A stretch of DNA of 64,000 nucleotides from Pseudomonas sp. BN417. Lineage in GTDB: Bacteria > Pseudomonadota > Gammaproteobacteria > Pseudomonadales > Pseudomonadaceae. The notes under the pieces were generated by a model that saw only the letters and a program-made list of their open reading frames with translations, was not told where the DNA came from and did no database searches. The stretch is from contig NZ_SSOJ01000067.1 in NCBI RefSeq assembly GCF_029871205.1, positions 1-64,000 of the forward strand, in the 5' to 3' direction. Positions 17,755 through 27,524 of this stretch are shown here, one piece after another. Position numbers and translations under genes: made by a program. Each line of letters opens with the position of its first letter. The first letter of the stretch is position 1.

Positions 17755-18480
17755 TTATCCGTGAGCCCTGAGCCAGTTGTCCGCCAATTCGCGCAGGCGC
17801 TCACCGGAGAAACTGGGGAAATGGCCACCGTGCACGGTGCGCACCGGAAGGTCGCGCAACCGTGCGAGGCTTTTCGCGTAATCGTCCAGGTTCGAATGGT
17901 AGGCATTATCGACCAGGGGACCGTCGTAGATGATGTCGCCGCTGAAGAGGGTGCCCGTCTTCGCTTCCCACAGGCTGATGCCGCCCGGTGAATGGCCGGG
18001 GGTATGCAGCACTTCCAGCACCCGATCACCCAGATCCAGGAAATCCCCTTCATCGATCAGCCGCGTCGCCGGCGCCGCCTTCACGCGGTACTCGGCGTAG
18101 CACAGCGGACAGTCCGGATGCGCCTCGAACATCTCATCGCCGACGAAATCCGTCGCCAGGGTATTGGCCCCGGTGGGGGCGGCCAGTATGTCCGCTTCTG
18201 CCGGGTGCACCAGACGTTCGGGGAACTCGTGGTGGCCGGCGATATGGTCGAAGTGGGTGTGGCTGGCCACCGCCAGCAAGGGGCGCTGGGTGAGCCAGGG
18301 CAGTTGCTCGCGCAGGCTGACCAGGCCGGAACCGGAGTCGATCAGCAGGTCCCGGTCGCGGCCCTGCACGTGCCAGAGGTTGCAACGGTAGAAGGGCCGC
18401 ACGTAGGGCTCGCTGATCAGGCTGATGCCGTCGTAGCGGTGCTCGACTTCGAACCATTGGTCGCGGCTGACGATTTTCAT
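17755..18480 (-). CDS. Metallo-beta-lactamase-fold hydrolase
   Basis: Cytoplasmic protein of 241 residues with the two-metal MBL core: SHTHFDHIAGHHEF (HxHxDH), the later histidine in LHTPGHSPGGISLW and the bridging aspartate in LFSGDIIYDGP, and a closing HGGHFPSFS. Family members are thioesterases, lactonases, glyoxalase II-like enzymes and others. The closest type is the group annotated as MBL-fold metallohydrolase with LVDNAYHSNLDDY; the substrate is unknown. AAGGAG lies 6 nt before the ATG. It converges on the small Anr-controlled gene, their stops being only 5 bp apart. Confidence 0.85.
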   Translation of the reverse strand: MKIVSRDQWFEVEHRYDGISLISEPYVRPFYRCNLWHVQGRDRDLLIDSGSGLVSLREQLPWLTQRPLLAVASHTHFDHIAGHHEFPERLVHPAEADILAAPTGANTLATDFVGDEMFEAHPDCPLCYAEYRVKAAPATRLIDEGDFLDLGDRVLEVLHTPGHSPGGISLWEAKTGTLFSGDIIYDGPLVDNAYHSNLDDYAKSLARLRDLPVRTVHGGHFPSFSGERLRELADNWLRAHG

Positions 18481-18529
18481 GGGGTGCTCCTTGCAGTGTA
18501 TTGGCGCTGATTGGCAGCAGGATGGCACT

Positions 18530-18626
18530 TGTGGGGGCGAATTCATTCGCTAAGCAGACCGAAGGTCTGCCATGGAACCCCTAGTGGGGCGGCGTTGCCA
18601 CCCTTAGCGAATGAATTCGCCCCCAC
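18530..18626. repeat. REP/BIME palindromic element, copy 6
   Basis: Arms TGTGGGGGCGAATTCATTCG and GAATGAATTCGCCCCCAC. The left inner hairpin GCAGACCGAAGGTCTGC is perfect; the right inner hairpin (GGGGCGGCGTTGCCACCC) is degenerate. Confidence 0.85.
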
Positions 18627-18652
18627 GAAGAGCAGCCCTGCTCCGCGGGACG

Positions 18653-18687
18653 AAAAAAAGCCCCGGTCGGCAGGGCCGCACCGGGGC
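18653..18687 (-). terminator. Rho-independent terminator of the symporter transcript
   Basis: On the minus strand GCCCCGGT (18687-18680), a loop of 12 nt, ACCGGGGC (18667-18660) and a run of seven T. It lies about 35 bp after the symporter stop and would end the long gbuA-to-symporter transcript. Confidence 0.8.
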
Positions 18688-18721
18688 GTCAAGGCCGCCC
18701 CGGGAGAGGCGGCAGTGCATA

Positions 18722-20101
18722 TCAGGCCAGTTCTCCGGCCGCTTCCGGGCGGCGGGACAGCAGGCTGACCACCACGAAGCTCACCAGGCCTACGGCCAGG
18801 CTGTAGTAGATCGGGGTGTTGGCCTCGAGGCCGTCGGTGAACATGAACACCAGGGCGGTGATGCAGCCCAGGAACATGCTGGCGATGGCGGCGGCGGTGG
18901 TGGCGCGCTTCCAGTAGACGGCGCCCAGCAGCGGGATCAGCATGCCGCCCACCAGCAGGTTGTAGGCCAGGGTCAGGGCGCCGAGCACGTCGTTGACGAT
19001 CAGGGCGATGACCAGCACGGCGATGCCGGTGAGCAGGGTGAACAGACGGCTGATGCCCAGGGTGGATTCCTTGCCGCCGCGCAGCTTGGGCAGCAGGTCC
19101 TCGGAGATGGTGGTGGAGGCGGCGAGCAGGCCGGCGCTGGCGGTGGACATCATCGCGGCCAGGGCGGCGGCGATCACCAGGCCGCGGATGCCATCCGGCA
19201 GGGACGCCTGGACGATGGCGGCGAAGGCGTTGTTGACGTTGTCCAGGTCAGGCAGCAGCACCTTGGCGCACATGCCGATCAGGGCGCCGACCAGGCCGTA
19301 GATCACGCAGTAGACACCGGCGACGGTGCCGGCGTACTTGGCCACGCCCTCGCTGCGTGCGGTGAACACCCGCTGCCAGATGTCCTGGCCGATGAGGATG
19401 CCGAAGAAGTAGATCAGGAAGTAGGTGATGATCGTGTCGTAACCGATGGTGGTGAAGTTGAAGGCGGTTTCCGGCAGCTTGGCCACCAGCTCGTCCCAGC
19501 CGCCCACGCGGTACAGGCAGATCGGCAGGAGCAGGAACATCAGGCCCACGGTCTTGATGATGAACTGGACGATGTCGGTCAGGGTCAGGGACCACATGCC
19601 GCCGATGGTGGAGTAGACCACCACCACGCCGCCGCCGAGCAGGACGGACACCCAGAAGGGCAGGCCGAAGAGCACTTCCATCACGGTGCCGATGGCCAGG
19701 GTGGAGACGACGCCGATCATCAGCGCGTAGGCGAACATGATCACCGCGCTGGCCTGGCGCGCCATGGGGTTGTAGCGGCGCTCGAGGATCTGCGTGACGG
19801 TGAAGATGCGCAGCTTCAGCAGCGGCTTGGCGAGGAACAGGTTGAGCACGATGATGCCCGCGCCCAGGGCGGCGCAGAGCCAGAAACCGGAAATGCCGTG
19901 AACGTAGCCCAGGCGTACGGTGCCGACGGTGGAGGCGCCGCCGAGTACGGTAGCGGCCATGGTGCCCATGTAGAAGGCCGGGCCCAGGTTGCGCCCGGCC
20001 ACCAGGAAGTCCTCATGGGACTTGGCGCGGCGCATGCCGTACCAGCCGAGCAGCAGCATGCCAGCGGCATAGATCAGTACTACGAAAATATCCAAAGCCA
20101 T
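18722..20101 (-). CDS. Sodium:solute symporter (SSS family)
   Basis: Inner-membrane Na+-coupled transporter of 459 residues with about 13 helices. Family marks: YGMRRAKSHEDFLVAGRNLG, GGASTVGTVRLGYVHGISGF in the first helices, and MMSTASAGLLAASTTISEDL near the sodium site. It resembles PA1418, the symporter of the P. aeruginosa gbu region, suggesting a guanidino- or amino-acid-type substrate (inference). The start is preceded on the minus strand by AACAACAA, a clear Hfq/Crc motif. It ends the co-directional run that begins with gbuA. Confidence 0.9.
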   Translation of the reverse strand: MALDIFVVLIYAAGMLLLGWYGMRRAKSHEDFLVAGRNLGPAFYMGTMAATVLGGASTVGTVRLGYVHGISGFWLCAALGAGIIVLNLFLAKPLLKLRIFTVTQILERRYNPMARQASAVIMFAYALMIGVVSTLAIGTVMEVLFGLPFWVSVLLGGGVVVVYSTIGGMWSLTLTDIVQFIIKTVGLMFLLLPICLYRVGGWDELVAKLPETAFNFTTIGYDTIITYFLIYFFGILIGQDIWQRVFTARSEGVAKYAGTVAGVYCVIYGLVGALIGMCAKVLLPDLDNVNNAFAAIVQASLPDGIRGLVIAAALAAMMSTASAGLLAASTTISEDLLPKLRGGKESTLGISRLFTLLTGIAVLVIALIVNDVLGALTLAYNLLVGGMLIPLLGAVYWKRATTAAAIASMFLGCITALVFMFTDGLEANTPIYYSLAVGLVSFVVVSLLSRRPEAAGELA

Positions 20102-20119
20102 TTCAGGTCTCTCTTTCTA

Positions 20120-20127
20120 TTGTTGTT
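20120..20127 (-). promoter_or_regulatory. Candidate Hfq/Crc (CA) motif, symporter
   Basis: Minus-strand AACAACAA, the strongest form of AANAANAA, 19-26 nt before the symporter start. The 108-bp gap here also has a small GCGGTTCTACGAGCCGC hairpin. Confidence 0.5.
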
Positions 20128-20209
20128 GCCGCGGCTCGTAGAACCGCGACAGGTGTTGCAAGGCGCGCAACGCTTCACACTGCGCCGTTTCAAAGCAATC
20201 CCGCTTTTC

Positions 20210-20931
20210 CTAGTCCTTGTATTCGGGGCACTCGCGTTCGAGCTTGCGCAGCCAGGCTTCCCAGACCAGCTGGCGCTGCCACTCGCAGGCCTGGAACTGT
20301 TCACAGGCGTGCACGCTGAGCTCGTTCGGCATCTCGCGGATGCCGCGCAAGGTCGAGGCGGCGAGTTGGATCTCGCACGCCTTGTTCAGGTAGTACATGA
20401 CGTAGAAGGCATCGGCGACGCTGGCACCGACACTGAGCAGGCCGTGGTGGCGCAGGATCAGGGCGATGTTGTCGCCCAGGGATGCCACCAGGCGATCGCG
20501 CTCGCCCAGGTCCAGGGCGATGCCTTCGTAGGTGTGGTAGCCCACGCGCTGGTGGAACTCGGCGCTGATCTGGTTGAGCTGGGCCAGGCCGTTGTCCGCC
20601 GCGGCCACCGCCATGCCCGCCAGGGTATGGGTGTGGACCACGCAGTGGGCGTCGGCGCGGGCCATGTGCACCGCGCTGTGGATGGTGAAGCCGGCGACGT
20701 TGTAGTCGGCATTGCCTTCCACCACGCGGCCGTGCATGTCCACCACTATCAGGTCGCTGGCGCGGATCTCCTCGAACATGAGCCCGAAGGGGTTGATCAA
20801 AAAGCGCGGCTCGACGCCCGGCAGGCGCACCGAGAAGTGCGTGTAGAGGGTGTCGTCCCAGCCGAACAGGGCGGCCAGCCGGTAGGCGGCCGCCAGGTCC
20901 CGGCGCAGGATGGCTTCGTTTTGTGCGTTCA

Positions 20932-20932
<1 letters not shown>
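20210..20932 (-). CDS. Class II aldolase/adducin-family protein
   Basis: Cytoplasmic protein of 240 residues with the zinc-binding aldolase II fold: FLINPFGLMFEEI, the metal-ligand pair VVHTHTLAGMAVAA, and a later HHGLLSVGASVADAF carrying the third histidine. Relatives cleave sugar phosphates or, in many clusters, act as decarboxylases or hydratases of unknown substrate. It overlaps the ABC ATPase stop by 3 nt (ATGA), so it belongs to the same transcript. I do not recall a counterpart in the PA1418-PA1422 region of PAO1. Confidence 0.85.
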
Positions 20933-21663
<731 letters not shown>

Positions 21664-21673
21664 GTCGGGCTCC

Positions 21674-22417
21674 TCAGATACGGCGCATGCGGGCCAGGGT
21701 GCGCTGCACCAGGCCGACGGATTTGCTGCTGGCGCTACCGTGGGCATCCCACGACAGGCGCCGTTCGAGGCCGCTCTGCAGCCAGGTCAGGGTGTAGACC
21801 ATGGCGAGGTAGTAGACGAGGGCTACGGCGTAGTACTCGGAGAACTGGAAGGTGGTGGAGACCGTCTGCGAGGTCACCGCCATCAGCTCCTGCAGGGAGA
21901 TGACCGAGGCCAGCGAGGTGATCTTCAGCAGGGTGATGAATTCGTTGGCCGTCGGCGGCACGGCGATACGCGCGGCCTGGGGCAGGATGACGTAGCGGAA
22001 GGTATGCCAGCGCGACAGGCCCAGGGCATGGCCGGCGGCGTACTGGCCCTTGTCCACGGCCTGCAGGGCGGCGCGGTTGATCTCCACCTGGTAGGCGGCC
22101 TCGTTGATGGAGAGGGCGATCCAGGCGGCGATGAAGGGGGTGAACCACTCTTCACGGAAAGCCGGGAAGAACTGCGGCAGGGCGTTCCAGACGAACAGCA
22201 GCTGCAGCAGGGTGGGGGCGCCGCGGAAGACGCTGAGCACGGCGCGCAGGGTAGTGCGCCAGACGGCTGGCGGGCCGTCCAGGGCCAGGGCGCAGGGAAT
22301 GGAAATCAGGATGCCCACCGAGTGGGACACCAGCGCCAGCACCAAGGTGATGCAGGCGCCGCGGAAGAAGTGCCAGGACGTCAGGGCGTCCCAGAAGACA
22401 GTCACATCGAAGTTCAT
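21674..22417 (-). CDS. Amino-acid ABC transporter permease
   Basis: Inner-membrane permease of 247 residues of the HisM/GlnP family, about five helices, with the ATPase-contact EAA-type loop [20 protein letters not shown] and [17 protein letters not shown]. Only one permease gene is present; such systems form homodimers. Lies between binding-protein and ATPase genes in one transcript, separated from the binding-protein gene by a perfect hairpin. Confidence 0.93.
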   Translation of the reverse strand: MNFDVTVFWDALTSWHFFRGACITLVLALVSHSVGILISIPCALALDGPPAVWRTTLRAVLSVFRGAPTLLQLLFVWNALPQFFPAFREEWFTPFIAAWIALSINEAAYQVEINRAALQAVDKGQYAAGHALGLSRWHTFRYVILPQAARIAVPPTANEFITLLKITSLASVISLQELMAVTSQTVSTTFQFSEYYAVALVYYLAMVYTLTWLQSGLERRLSWDAHGSASSKSVGLVQRTLARMRRI

Positions 22418-22453
22418 GTACGTGTCCTGCGTGAATGGAAGCGTGCCGTTGCA

Positions 22454-22477
22454 CCCTCTCCCGCGTGCGGGAGAGGG
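22454..22477. repeat. Perfect intergenic hairpin between binding protein and permease
   Basis: CCCTCTCCCGC and GCGGGAGAGGG with a 2-nt loop. There is no T-run on either side, so it is more likely an mRNA-stabilising or processing hairpin, lowering permease/ATPase levels relative to the binding protein, than a terminator. Confidence 0.6.
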
Positions 22478-22495
22478 GCCGGTTGCGGGCCTTGC

Positions 22496-23320
22496 TTACT
22501 GGGCGGCGGTTTCCAGGTTGGCTGGATCGAGCTTCCATTTCTCGGCGATGGCCTTCAGGGTTCCATCGGCCTTCAGTGCAGACACGGCGTCCTGGACGGC
22601 CTGCTGGTCTTCCGGGTTCGGCCGCATGTAGGCGCCGAAGATGTCCTTCTCGGGGAAGGCATAAAGGGTCTTGAACTGGCCGGGAGTCTGCAGTTCGCGG
22701 TAGGCCAGTTCGGTGTCCTGGGACAGGCCGGCGGCGGCGCGGCCGACCAGTACCTGTTGGGCCACGTCGCTGCCCTTGGGGTAGGTCTGCAGTACGGCCG
22801 GGGTCTTGCCGGCGGCCTTCAGGTCAGCGTTGAGCTTTTCCATGATGGTCACGTAGCGGGTGCCGGACTGCACCGCCACCACCTTGCCGGACAGGTCATC
22901 CAGGGAATTGAGCTTGATGTCGCCCTTGCCGCTGCCGAAGACGATGGTGGCGCTGGCCAGGTACGGAACTGCGTTCAGCTTCTGGGTGCGTTCGGGAGTG
23001 ATCAGGGTGCCGCTGATGACCGCATCGCAGCGCTTGGATTCCAGGCCTGGCAGCAGGCCGGTGAACTCGGTGACGATGAAGCGCGGCTTCACGCCCCAGT
23101 GCTTGGCCAGTGCGCGGATCAGGTCGGTGTCGAAACCGCTGGGCTCGCGATCACCGGTCTTCTCGAAGAACTCCAGCGGCGGGAAAGTCGGGTCGGAGCA
23201 GACCTGGAAACTTCCCGAACTCACGAACGAAGGCTTGCCGTCGGCGGCCATCGCGCCACCACCGAGGGTAGCGGCGCACAGGCCGGCAAGGGCGAGCAGT
23301 TTCAGCGAACGTTTGGTCAT
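22496..23320 (-). CDS. Amino-acid ABC transporter binding protein
   Basis: Periplasmic solute-binding protein (SBP_bac_3 type) of 274 residues. Signal peptide MTKRSLKLLALAGLCAATLG; ligand-binding start FQVCSDPTFPPLEFFEKTG; SGFDTDLIRALAKHWG; KRCDAVISGTLITPERTQ. The aromatic/acidic residues around the ligand suit an amino acid or small amine; exact ligand unknown. GGAG lies 7 nt before the ATG and AACAACAA about 30 nt before, a Hfq/Crc motif. Confidence 0.9.
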   Translation of the reverse strand: MTKRSLKLLALAGLCAATLGGGAMAADGKPSFVSSGSFQVCSDPTFPPLEFFEKTGDREPSGFDTDLIRALAKHWGVKPRFIVTEFTGLLPGLESKRCDAVISGTLITPERTQKLNAVPYLASATIVFGSGKGDIKLNSLDDLSGKVVAVQSGTRYVTIMEKLNADLKAAGKTPAVLQTYPKGSDVAQQVLVGRAAAGLSQDTELAYRELQTPGQFKTLYAFPEKDIFGAYMRPNPEDQQAVQDAVSALKADGTLKAIAEKWKLDPANLETAAQ

Positions 23321-23350
23321 CGTTAACTCCTTCAAGGCGTTTTGCATTGG

Positions 23351-23358
23351 TTGTTGTT
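23351..23358 (-). promoter_or_regulatory. Candidate Hfq/Crc (CA) motif, binding-protein gene
   Basis: Minus strand reads ACAACAACAACCAA; AACAACAA fits AANAANAA. Confidence 0.45.
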
Positions 23359-23393
23359 GTAGGCAGTCGCAATAAAGTGGAGCTATTTCGTTG

Positions 23394-24914
23394 TTACGCA
23401 GCTTCAGGGGAACCCTGAGCGGACGCTTGGGAAGTCTTGCCCGAGGGGACCCAGCGCGGGCCTTTGGGACCGTAGATGGCGGCCGGTTCCGGGAAGATCG
23501 CCAGCAGTACCAGGTACAGCAGGGCGGCCGTGCCCAGAGTGACCGGCAGGCTGATATCGATGCCACCGGCCAGCTCGCCAAGCGGGCCGACGAATTGGCC
23601 CGGGAGGTTCACAAAGCATAGGCCGACCAGTGCACTCGGGATCCAGGCGCCCATGCCGCGCCAGTTCCAGCCATTGGTGAACCAGTAGCGGCCGCCGGAC
23701 TGGCCACGGGTGAAGACCTGCAGGTCGTCCGGGCAGTAGAAGCCGCGGCGGATGATCAGGCCGAGGATCATGATCACCATCCAGGGGCTGGTGCAGGTGA
23801 TGATCAGCACGGCGAAGGTGGACACGCTCTGCACCAGGTTGAAGGCGAAGCGACCGATGAAGATGAAGCCGATCGACAGCACGCCGATCATCACGGTGGC
23901 CTGTACGCGGTTGAGCAGGCGTGGGAAGACGCTGGACATGTCCAGGCCCGTTCCGTAGAGCGAGGTGGTGCCGGTGGACATGCCGCCAATCACCGCGATC
24001 AGGCACACGGGCAGGAAGAACCAGGTCGGGGACACCGCCAGCAGGCCGCCGACGTAGTTGTTCTGGGCGATGTAGTCCGGTGCCTGCACGGCGACTATGG
24101 TCGCGGTGACCAGGCCGAACAGGAAGGGGATCAGGGTGGCGAACTGCGCGGCGATCACCGCCAGCATGATGCGCTGCTTGGAGGTCTGGCGCGGGATGTA
24201 GCGCGACCAGTCGCCGAGGAAGGCACCGAAGGACACCGGGTTGCTCATGGCCAGCAGGGCGGCGCCGATGAAGGCGGCCCAGAAGCCTTCCTGGCCGAGG
24301 TTCACGGAACCGGCGTAGGCGGCGTCAAAGGGGCCAGCGAAGGCGAAGATGCCCAGCAGGAACATGACGCTGGCGGCCCACACGGCGACCTTGTTCACCA
24401 GCAGCATGAAGCGGAAGCCGTAGATGCACACCGCCAGGACCAGCACGGCGAACAGGCCGTAGGCCAGGCCCAGGGTCAGGTCGGTTTCCGGCAGCTCGAA
24501 CAGGCGCTTGGCACCGCCCACCAAGGCGTCACCGGAGCTCCAGACCGACAGCGAGAAGAAGGCGATGGCGGTGAGCAGGGAGAGGAATGAACCAACGATA
24601 CGACCATGCACGCCGAAGTGCGCACCCGAGGACACCGCGTTGTTGGTGCCATTGATTGCGCCGAACACGCCCATGGGGGCGAGGATCAGCGAACCCACCA
24701 GCACGCCCAGCAGGATGGCCCATACGCCCGCCTCGAAGGACAGGCCGAAGAGCACCGGGAAGCTGCCGAGCACGGCGGTGGCAAAGGTGTTGGCGCCGCC
24801 GAAGATCAGGCGGAACAGGTCCAGGGGACCGGCATCCCGTTCGGCGTCGGGAATCTGCTCGACGCCGTGGGTTTCGATTCGGGTTACTGCGTGATCATTG
24901 TTGTTGTTATTCAT
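23394..24914 (-). CDS. NCS1-type (purine-cytosine permease-like) transporter
   Basis: Inner-membrane transporter of 506 residues, about 12 helices, of the nucleobase:cation symporter-1 family: NTFATAVLGSFPVLFGLSFE, FGVHGRIVGSFLSLLTAIAF, and FGAFLGDWSRYIPRQTSKQR are family-like. It corresponds by position to PA1419, beside gbuA. Relatives take up pyrimidines, hydantoins, allantoin or guanidino compounds; 4-guanidinobutyrate is a fair guess from context only. The N-terminus MNNNNNDHAV is encoded by AAT/AAC repeats, so the Hfq/Crc motif AACAACAACAA lies in the first codons themselves. Confidence 0.88.
   Translation of the reverse strand: MNNNNNDHAVTRIETHGVEQIPDAERDAGPLDLFRLIFGGANTFATAVLGSFPVLFGLSFEAGVWAILLGVLVGSLILAPMGVFGAINGTNNAVSSGAHFGVHGRIVGSFLSLLTAIAFFSLSVWSSGDALVGGAKRLFELPETDLTLGLAYGLFAVLVLAVCIYGFRFMLLVNKVAVWAASVMFLLGIFAFAGPFDAAYAGSVNLGQEGFWAAFIGAALLAMSNPVSFGAFLGDWSRYIPRQTSKQRIMLAVIAAQFATLIPFLFGLVTATIVAVQAPDYIAQNNYVGGLLAVSPTWFFLPVCLIAVIGGMSTGTTSLYGTGLDMSSVFPRLLNRVQATVMIGVLSIGFIFIGRFAFNLVQSVSTFAVLIITCTSPWMVIMILGLIIRRGFYCPDDLQVFTRGQSGGRYWFTNGWNWRGMGAWIPSALVGLCFVNLPGQFVGPLGELAGGIDISLPVTLGTAALLYLVLLAIFPEPAAIYGPKGPRWVPSGKTSQASAQGSPEAA
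24898..24908 (-). promoter_or_regulatory. Candidate Hfq/Crc (CA) motif overlapping the first codons
   Basis: The codons for the Asn run after the start read AACAACAACAA on the minus strand. Binding of Hfq/Crc here would block initiation directly. Confidence 0.45.
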
Positions 24915-24937
24915 GTGTTCTCTCCCGGGGAGCCTCG

Positions 24938-25342
24938 TCAGGTTTGCGGCAGCTGCTCCGGCATCGCCGACAAGTGCTCGTGACAGGCCAACCAGCGGCC
25001 ACTTTCTTGTTGCCGGCGGAAGACGATGGTCTCCCGTTCGCGGCTTTCTATTTCTTCACCCTGGATGCGCAGGCGGGTGGCGACGTCGTGGTAGAAAATC
25101 GCCACATCGCCCTGCAGGCTCACCACGGGGTTGAGGGATTGGCACGCCAGCACGGCAAAGCCGTCCTGCTGCCAGCTGTCCCACAGCTCGCGGTAGGCCG
25201 CGCGGTTGGGCAGCGGCTGCTCGCAGGTGTGGAAGACGAAGCTGGCGTCCTCGCTGAAGGCGGCGAAGTAGGCTTCGGTATCGTTCGCGGCGAAGGCGGC
25301 CACCAGCGAGCTGGCGGCCTCCAGTACGTGCTGTTCGCTCAT
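24938..25342 (-). CDS. NTF2-like/SnoaL-fold protein (PA1420-like)
   Basis: Protein of 134 residues with a cone-shaped NTF2-like fold predicted from HVLEAASSLVAAFAANDTEA, YFAAFSEDASFVFHTC and the C-terminal strands ESRERETIVFRRQ and WLACHEHLSA. This is the YybH/AtzH-like group that often sits beside amidohydrolase or ureohydrolase genes. It lies between gbuA and the transporter, 8 bp after gbuA, as PA1420 does in P. aeruginosa. Role unknown; possibly binding or protection of the guanidinobutyrate pathway intermediate (inference). Confidence 0.8.
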   Translation of the reverse strand: MSEQHVLEAASSLVAAFAANDTEAYFAAFSEDASFVFHTCEQPLPNRAAYRELWDSWQQDGFAVLACQSLNPVVSLQGDVAIFYHDVATRLRIQGEEIESRERETIVFRRQQESGRWLACHEHLSAMPEQLPQT

Positions 25343-25350
25343 GTCTGCTC

Positions 25351-26310
25351 TCAGCGGCGCTCGACGCCCGGCAGGATGCAGAGCATTTCGTAGAGCAGGT
25401 TGGCGCCCAGCAGCGAGGTGTTGCCGGTGGTGTCGTAGGGCGGGGAAACCTCGACCAGGTCGCAGCCGATGACGTCCAGGCCCTGGCAGCCACGGATGAT
25501 CTCGATCGCCTGGATGGTGGTCAGGCCGCCGATTTCCGGGGTGCCGGTGCCGGGCGCCCAGGCCGGGTCGATGCCGTCGATGTCGAAGGACAGGTAGACC
25601 GGGCCACCGCCGACTTTCTCGCGGACTTCCGCCATCAGCGGCTCCAGCGACTTGTGCCAGCACTCTTCGGCCTGGACCACGCGGAAGCCCTGCTTGCGGC
25701 TCCAGTTGAAGTCCTCGGCGGTGTAACCCTGGGCACGCAGGCCGATCTGCACCACGCGGTCGCAATCGAGCAGGCCTTCTTCCACCGCGCGGCGGAAGGT
25801 AGTGCCGTGGGCGATCTTCTCGCCGAACATGTGGTCGTTGACGTCGGCGTGGGCATCGATGTGCACCAGGCCCACCTTGCCGTGCTTCTTGTGGATGGCA
25901 CGCAGGATCGGCAGGGTGATGGTGTGGTCGCCGCCCAGGGTCAGCGGGACGATGCCGTAGCCGAGGATCTTGTCGTACGCCTCTTCGATGATGCGCACGG
26001 CGTCCAGCAGGTTGAAGGTGTTGATGGCCACGTCGCCGATGTCGGCCACGTTCAGCGAATCGAAGGGCGCGGCGCCGGTCGCCATGTTGTACGGGCGGAT
26101 CATCACCGATTCGGCGCGGATTTCGCGGGGGCCGAAGCGGGTACCGGAACGCAGGGAGGTGCCGATGTCCAGCGGCACGCCGACGAAGGCGGCGTCGAGG
26201 GCTTCGAGTTCGGCAGGGGTCTGGATGTGCGGCAGGCGAAGCATGGTGGCGATGCCGCCAAAACGGGGCATTTCATTGCCGCCCAGGGGCTGATGGAGTT
26301 TCTTGTCCAC
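25351..26310 (-). CDS. gbuA: 4-Guanidinobutyrase
   Basis: Manganese ureohydrolase of 319 residues that splits 4-guanidinobutyrate to 4-aminobutyrate and urea, in the arginine transaminase/decarboxylase routes. Binuclear metal motifs: GGDHTITLP, DAHADVNDH, and SFDIDGIDPAWAPGTGTPE. Length and sequence match P. aeruginosa GbuA closely from memory (MDKxLHQPLGGNEMPRFGGI). Start is GTG. The divergent LysR gene is its known regulator GbuR. It opens a run of eight genes on the same strand ending at the symporter. The leader has the A-rich ACAACCACAACAACC. Confidence 0.97.
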   Translation of the reverse strand: MDKKLHQPLGGNEMPRFGGIATMLRLPHIQTPAELEALDAAFVGVPLDIGTSLRSGTRFGPREIRAESVMIRPYNMATGAAPFDSLNVADIGDVAINTFNLLDAVRIIEEAYDKILGYGIVPLTLGGDHTITLPILRAIHKKHGKVGLVHIDAHADVNDHMFGEKIAHGTTFRRAVEEGLLDCDRVVQIGLRAQGYTAEDFNWSRKQGFRVVQAEECWHKSLEPLMAEVREKVGGGPVYLSFDIDGIDPAWAPGTGTPEIGGLTTIQAIEIIRGCQGLDVIGCDLVEVSPPYDTTGNTSLLGANLLYEMLCILPGVERR

Positions 26311-26480
26311 GGGGTGGCCTCACGGTTGTTGTGGTTGTAGGTAGTTGGGCGATTCTGGTGACAGTGCCATCACGGAAAAATCGCTGGCTGCAAATAATTA
26401 CTTCAAGGATTTCTAAACTATCGGGAGCGGGTAAACTGCTGGTCTGCCGACAGGGGCACTGGTTCCTGTAGGGGCGAATC

Positions 26481-26576
26481 TGTGGGGGCGAATTCATTCG
26501 CTAAGGGACGCGCAGCGGCCCCCTGGGAGCTGGGGGCAGGCCTACGGCCTGCTCAGCGAATGAATTCGCCCCCACA
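26481..26576. repeat. REP/BIME palindromic element, copy 7
   Basis: Arms TGTGGGGGCGAATTCATTCG and GAATGAATTCGCCCCCACA, inner hairpin GCAGGCCTACGGCCTGC. A truncated extra arm TGTAGGGGCGAATC (26467-26480) abuts it. It lies between the divergent gbuA and gbuR genes, so it separates any shared regulatory region; the gbuA-proximal 26311-26460 is AT-richer and should hold the promoters, but no clear hexamers were picked out. Confidence 0.85.
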
Positions 26577-26618
26577 AAACAGAGTCCAGCATCTGCTTTC
26601 GGTTTATCTGGAGCCCCC

Positions 26619-27512
26619 ATGTCCACCGCCATGCCCGACCTGAAACTCCTGCGCATCTTCGCCAGCGTGGTCCGCCACCAGGGCTTCGCTGCCGCGCAGC
26701 AGGAGCTGAACCTCTCCACGTCGGCCATCAGCACCTACATGAGCCAGCTGGAGGCGCAGGTAGGGCTGAGCCTCTGCCACCGCGGGCGTGCCGGCTTCCG
26801 CCTGACCAGCAAGGGCGAGCTGTTCTACCAGGAGACCCTGCGTCTGTTGGGCGAACTGGAAAGCTTCGAGCGCTACTCGGCGTCGCTCAAGGGCGAGCTG
26901 CGCGGCACCCTCAACCTGGGCGTGCTCGACTCCACCGTCAGCGACCCGGCCCTGCCGCTGGCCGAAGTGATAGGTGCCTACAGCCAGGAACACGCGGCGG
27001 TGCACCTGCACCTGTCGGTGATGAGCCCCTACGACCTGCAGCTCGGTGTGTTGGACAACCGCCTGGACCTCGCCATCGGCGCTTTCTCCACGCGCATGAA
27101 CGGCCTGGTCTACCAGCCGCTCTACCGCGAGCAGCACTGGCTCTACTGCAGCGAGCGCCACCCGCTGTACAGCGAGCGGCGCATCCCTGCCGAACTCATC
27201 ACCCAGCAGCGTATGGTGGGGCGCGGCTACTGGAGCCAGGCGGAGCTGGCGCGGCACGGCTTCAAGCACAGTGCGGCAACCGTGGAGTCCATGGAAGCGC
27301 AGCTGATCCTGGTGCTGTCCGGCGCCTACATCGGCTACCTGCCGGAGCACTACGCCCATCCCTGGATCGAGCAGAAGCGCCTGCGCGCGCTGCTGCCGGC
27401 GACCTTCGGCTACCAGGCGCCGTTCTCCATGATCCTGCGCCGCGGGCGGGCCAAGGAACCGCTGATCCTGACCTTCCGCGACCTGCTGCGTGCGCAGCTC
27501 AACCTGCGCTGA
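26619..27512 (+). CDS. gbuR: LysR-family regulator of guanidinobutyrate use
   Basis: LysR protein of 297 residues. HTH: LKLLRIFASVVRHQGFAAAQ and LSTSAISTYMSQLEAQVG; effector domain with SVMSPYDLQLGVLDNRLDLA. Divergent from gbuA, in the arrangement known for PA1422 (GbuR), which activates gbuA with exogenous 4-guanidinobutyrate. GGAG is 5 nt upstream of the chosen ATG; an internal ATG four codons on is also possible. A DTW-domain gene follows 12 bp later and may be co-transcribed. Confidence 0.92.
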   Translation: MSTAMPDLKLLRIFASVVRHQGFAAAQQELNLSTSAISTYMSQLEAQVGLSLCHRGRAGFRLTSKGELFYQETLRLLGELESFERYSASLKGELRGTLNLGVLDSTVSDPALPLAEVIGAYSQEHAAVHLHLSVMSPYDLQLGVLDNRLDLAIGAFSTRMNGLVYQPLYREQHWLYCSERHPLYSERRIPAELITQQRMVGRGYWSQAELARHGFKHSAATVESMEAQLILVLSGAYIGYLPEHYAHPWIEQKRLRALLPATFGYQAPFSMILRRGRAKEPLILTFRDLLRAQLNLR

Positions 27513-27524
27513 GGAGCCGTCGCC

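Noticed and set aside
25343-25765. N-terminal extension of the NTF2-like gene
   Set aside because: It lies entirely inside gbuA in another frame and reads as Arg/Gly-rich shadow.
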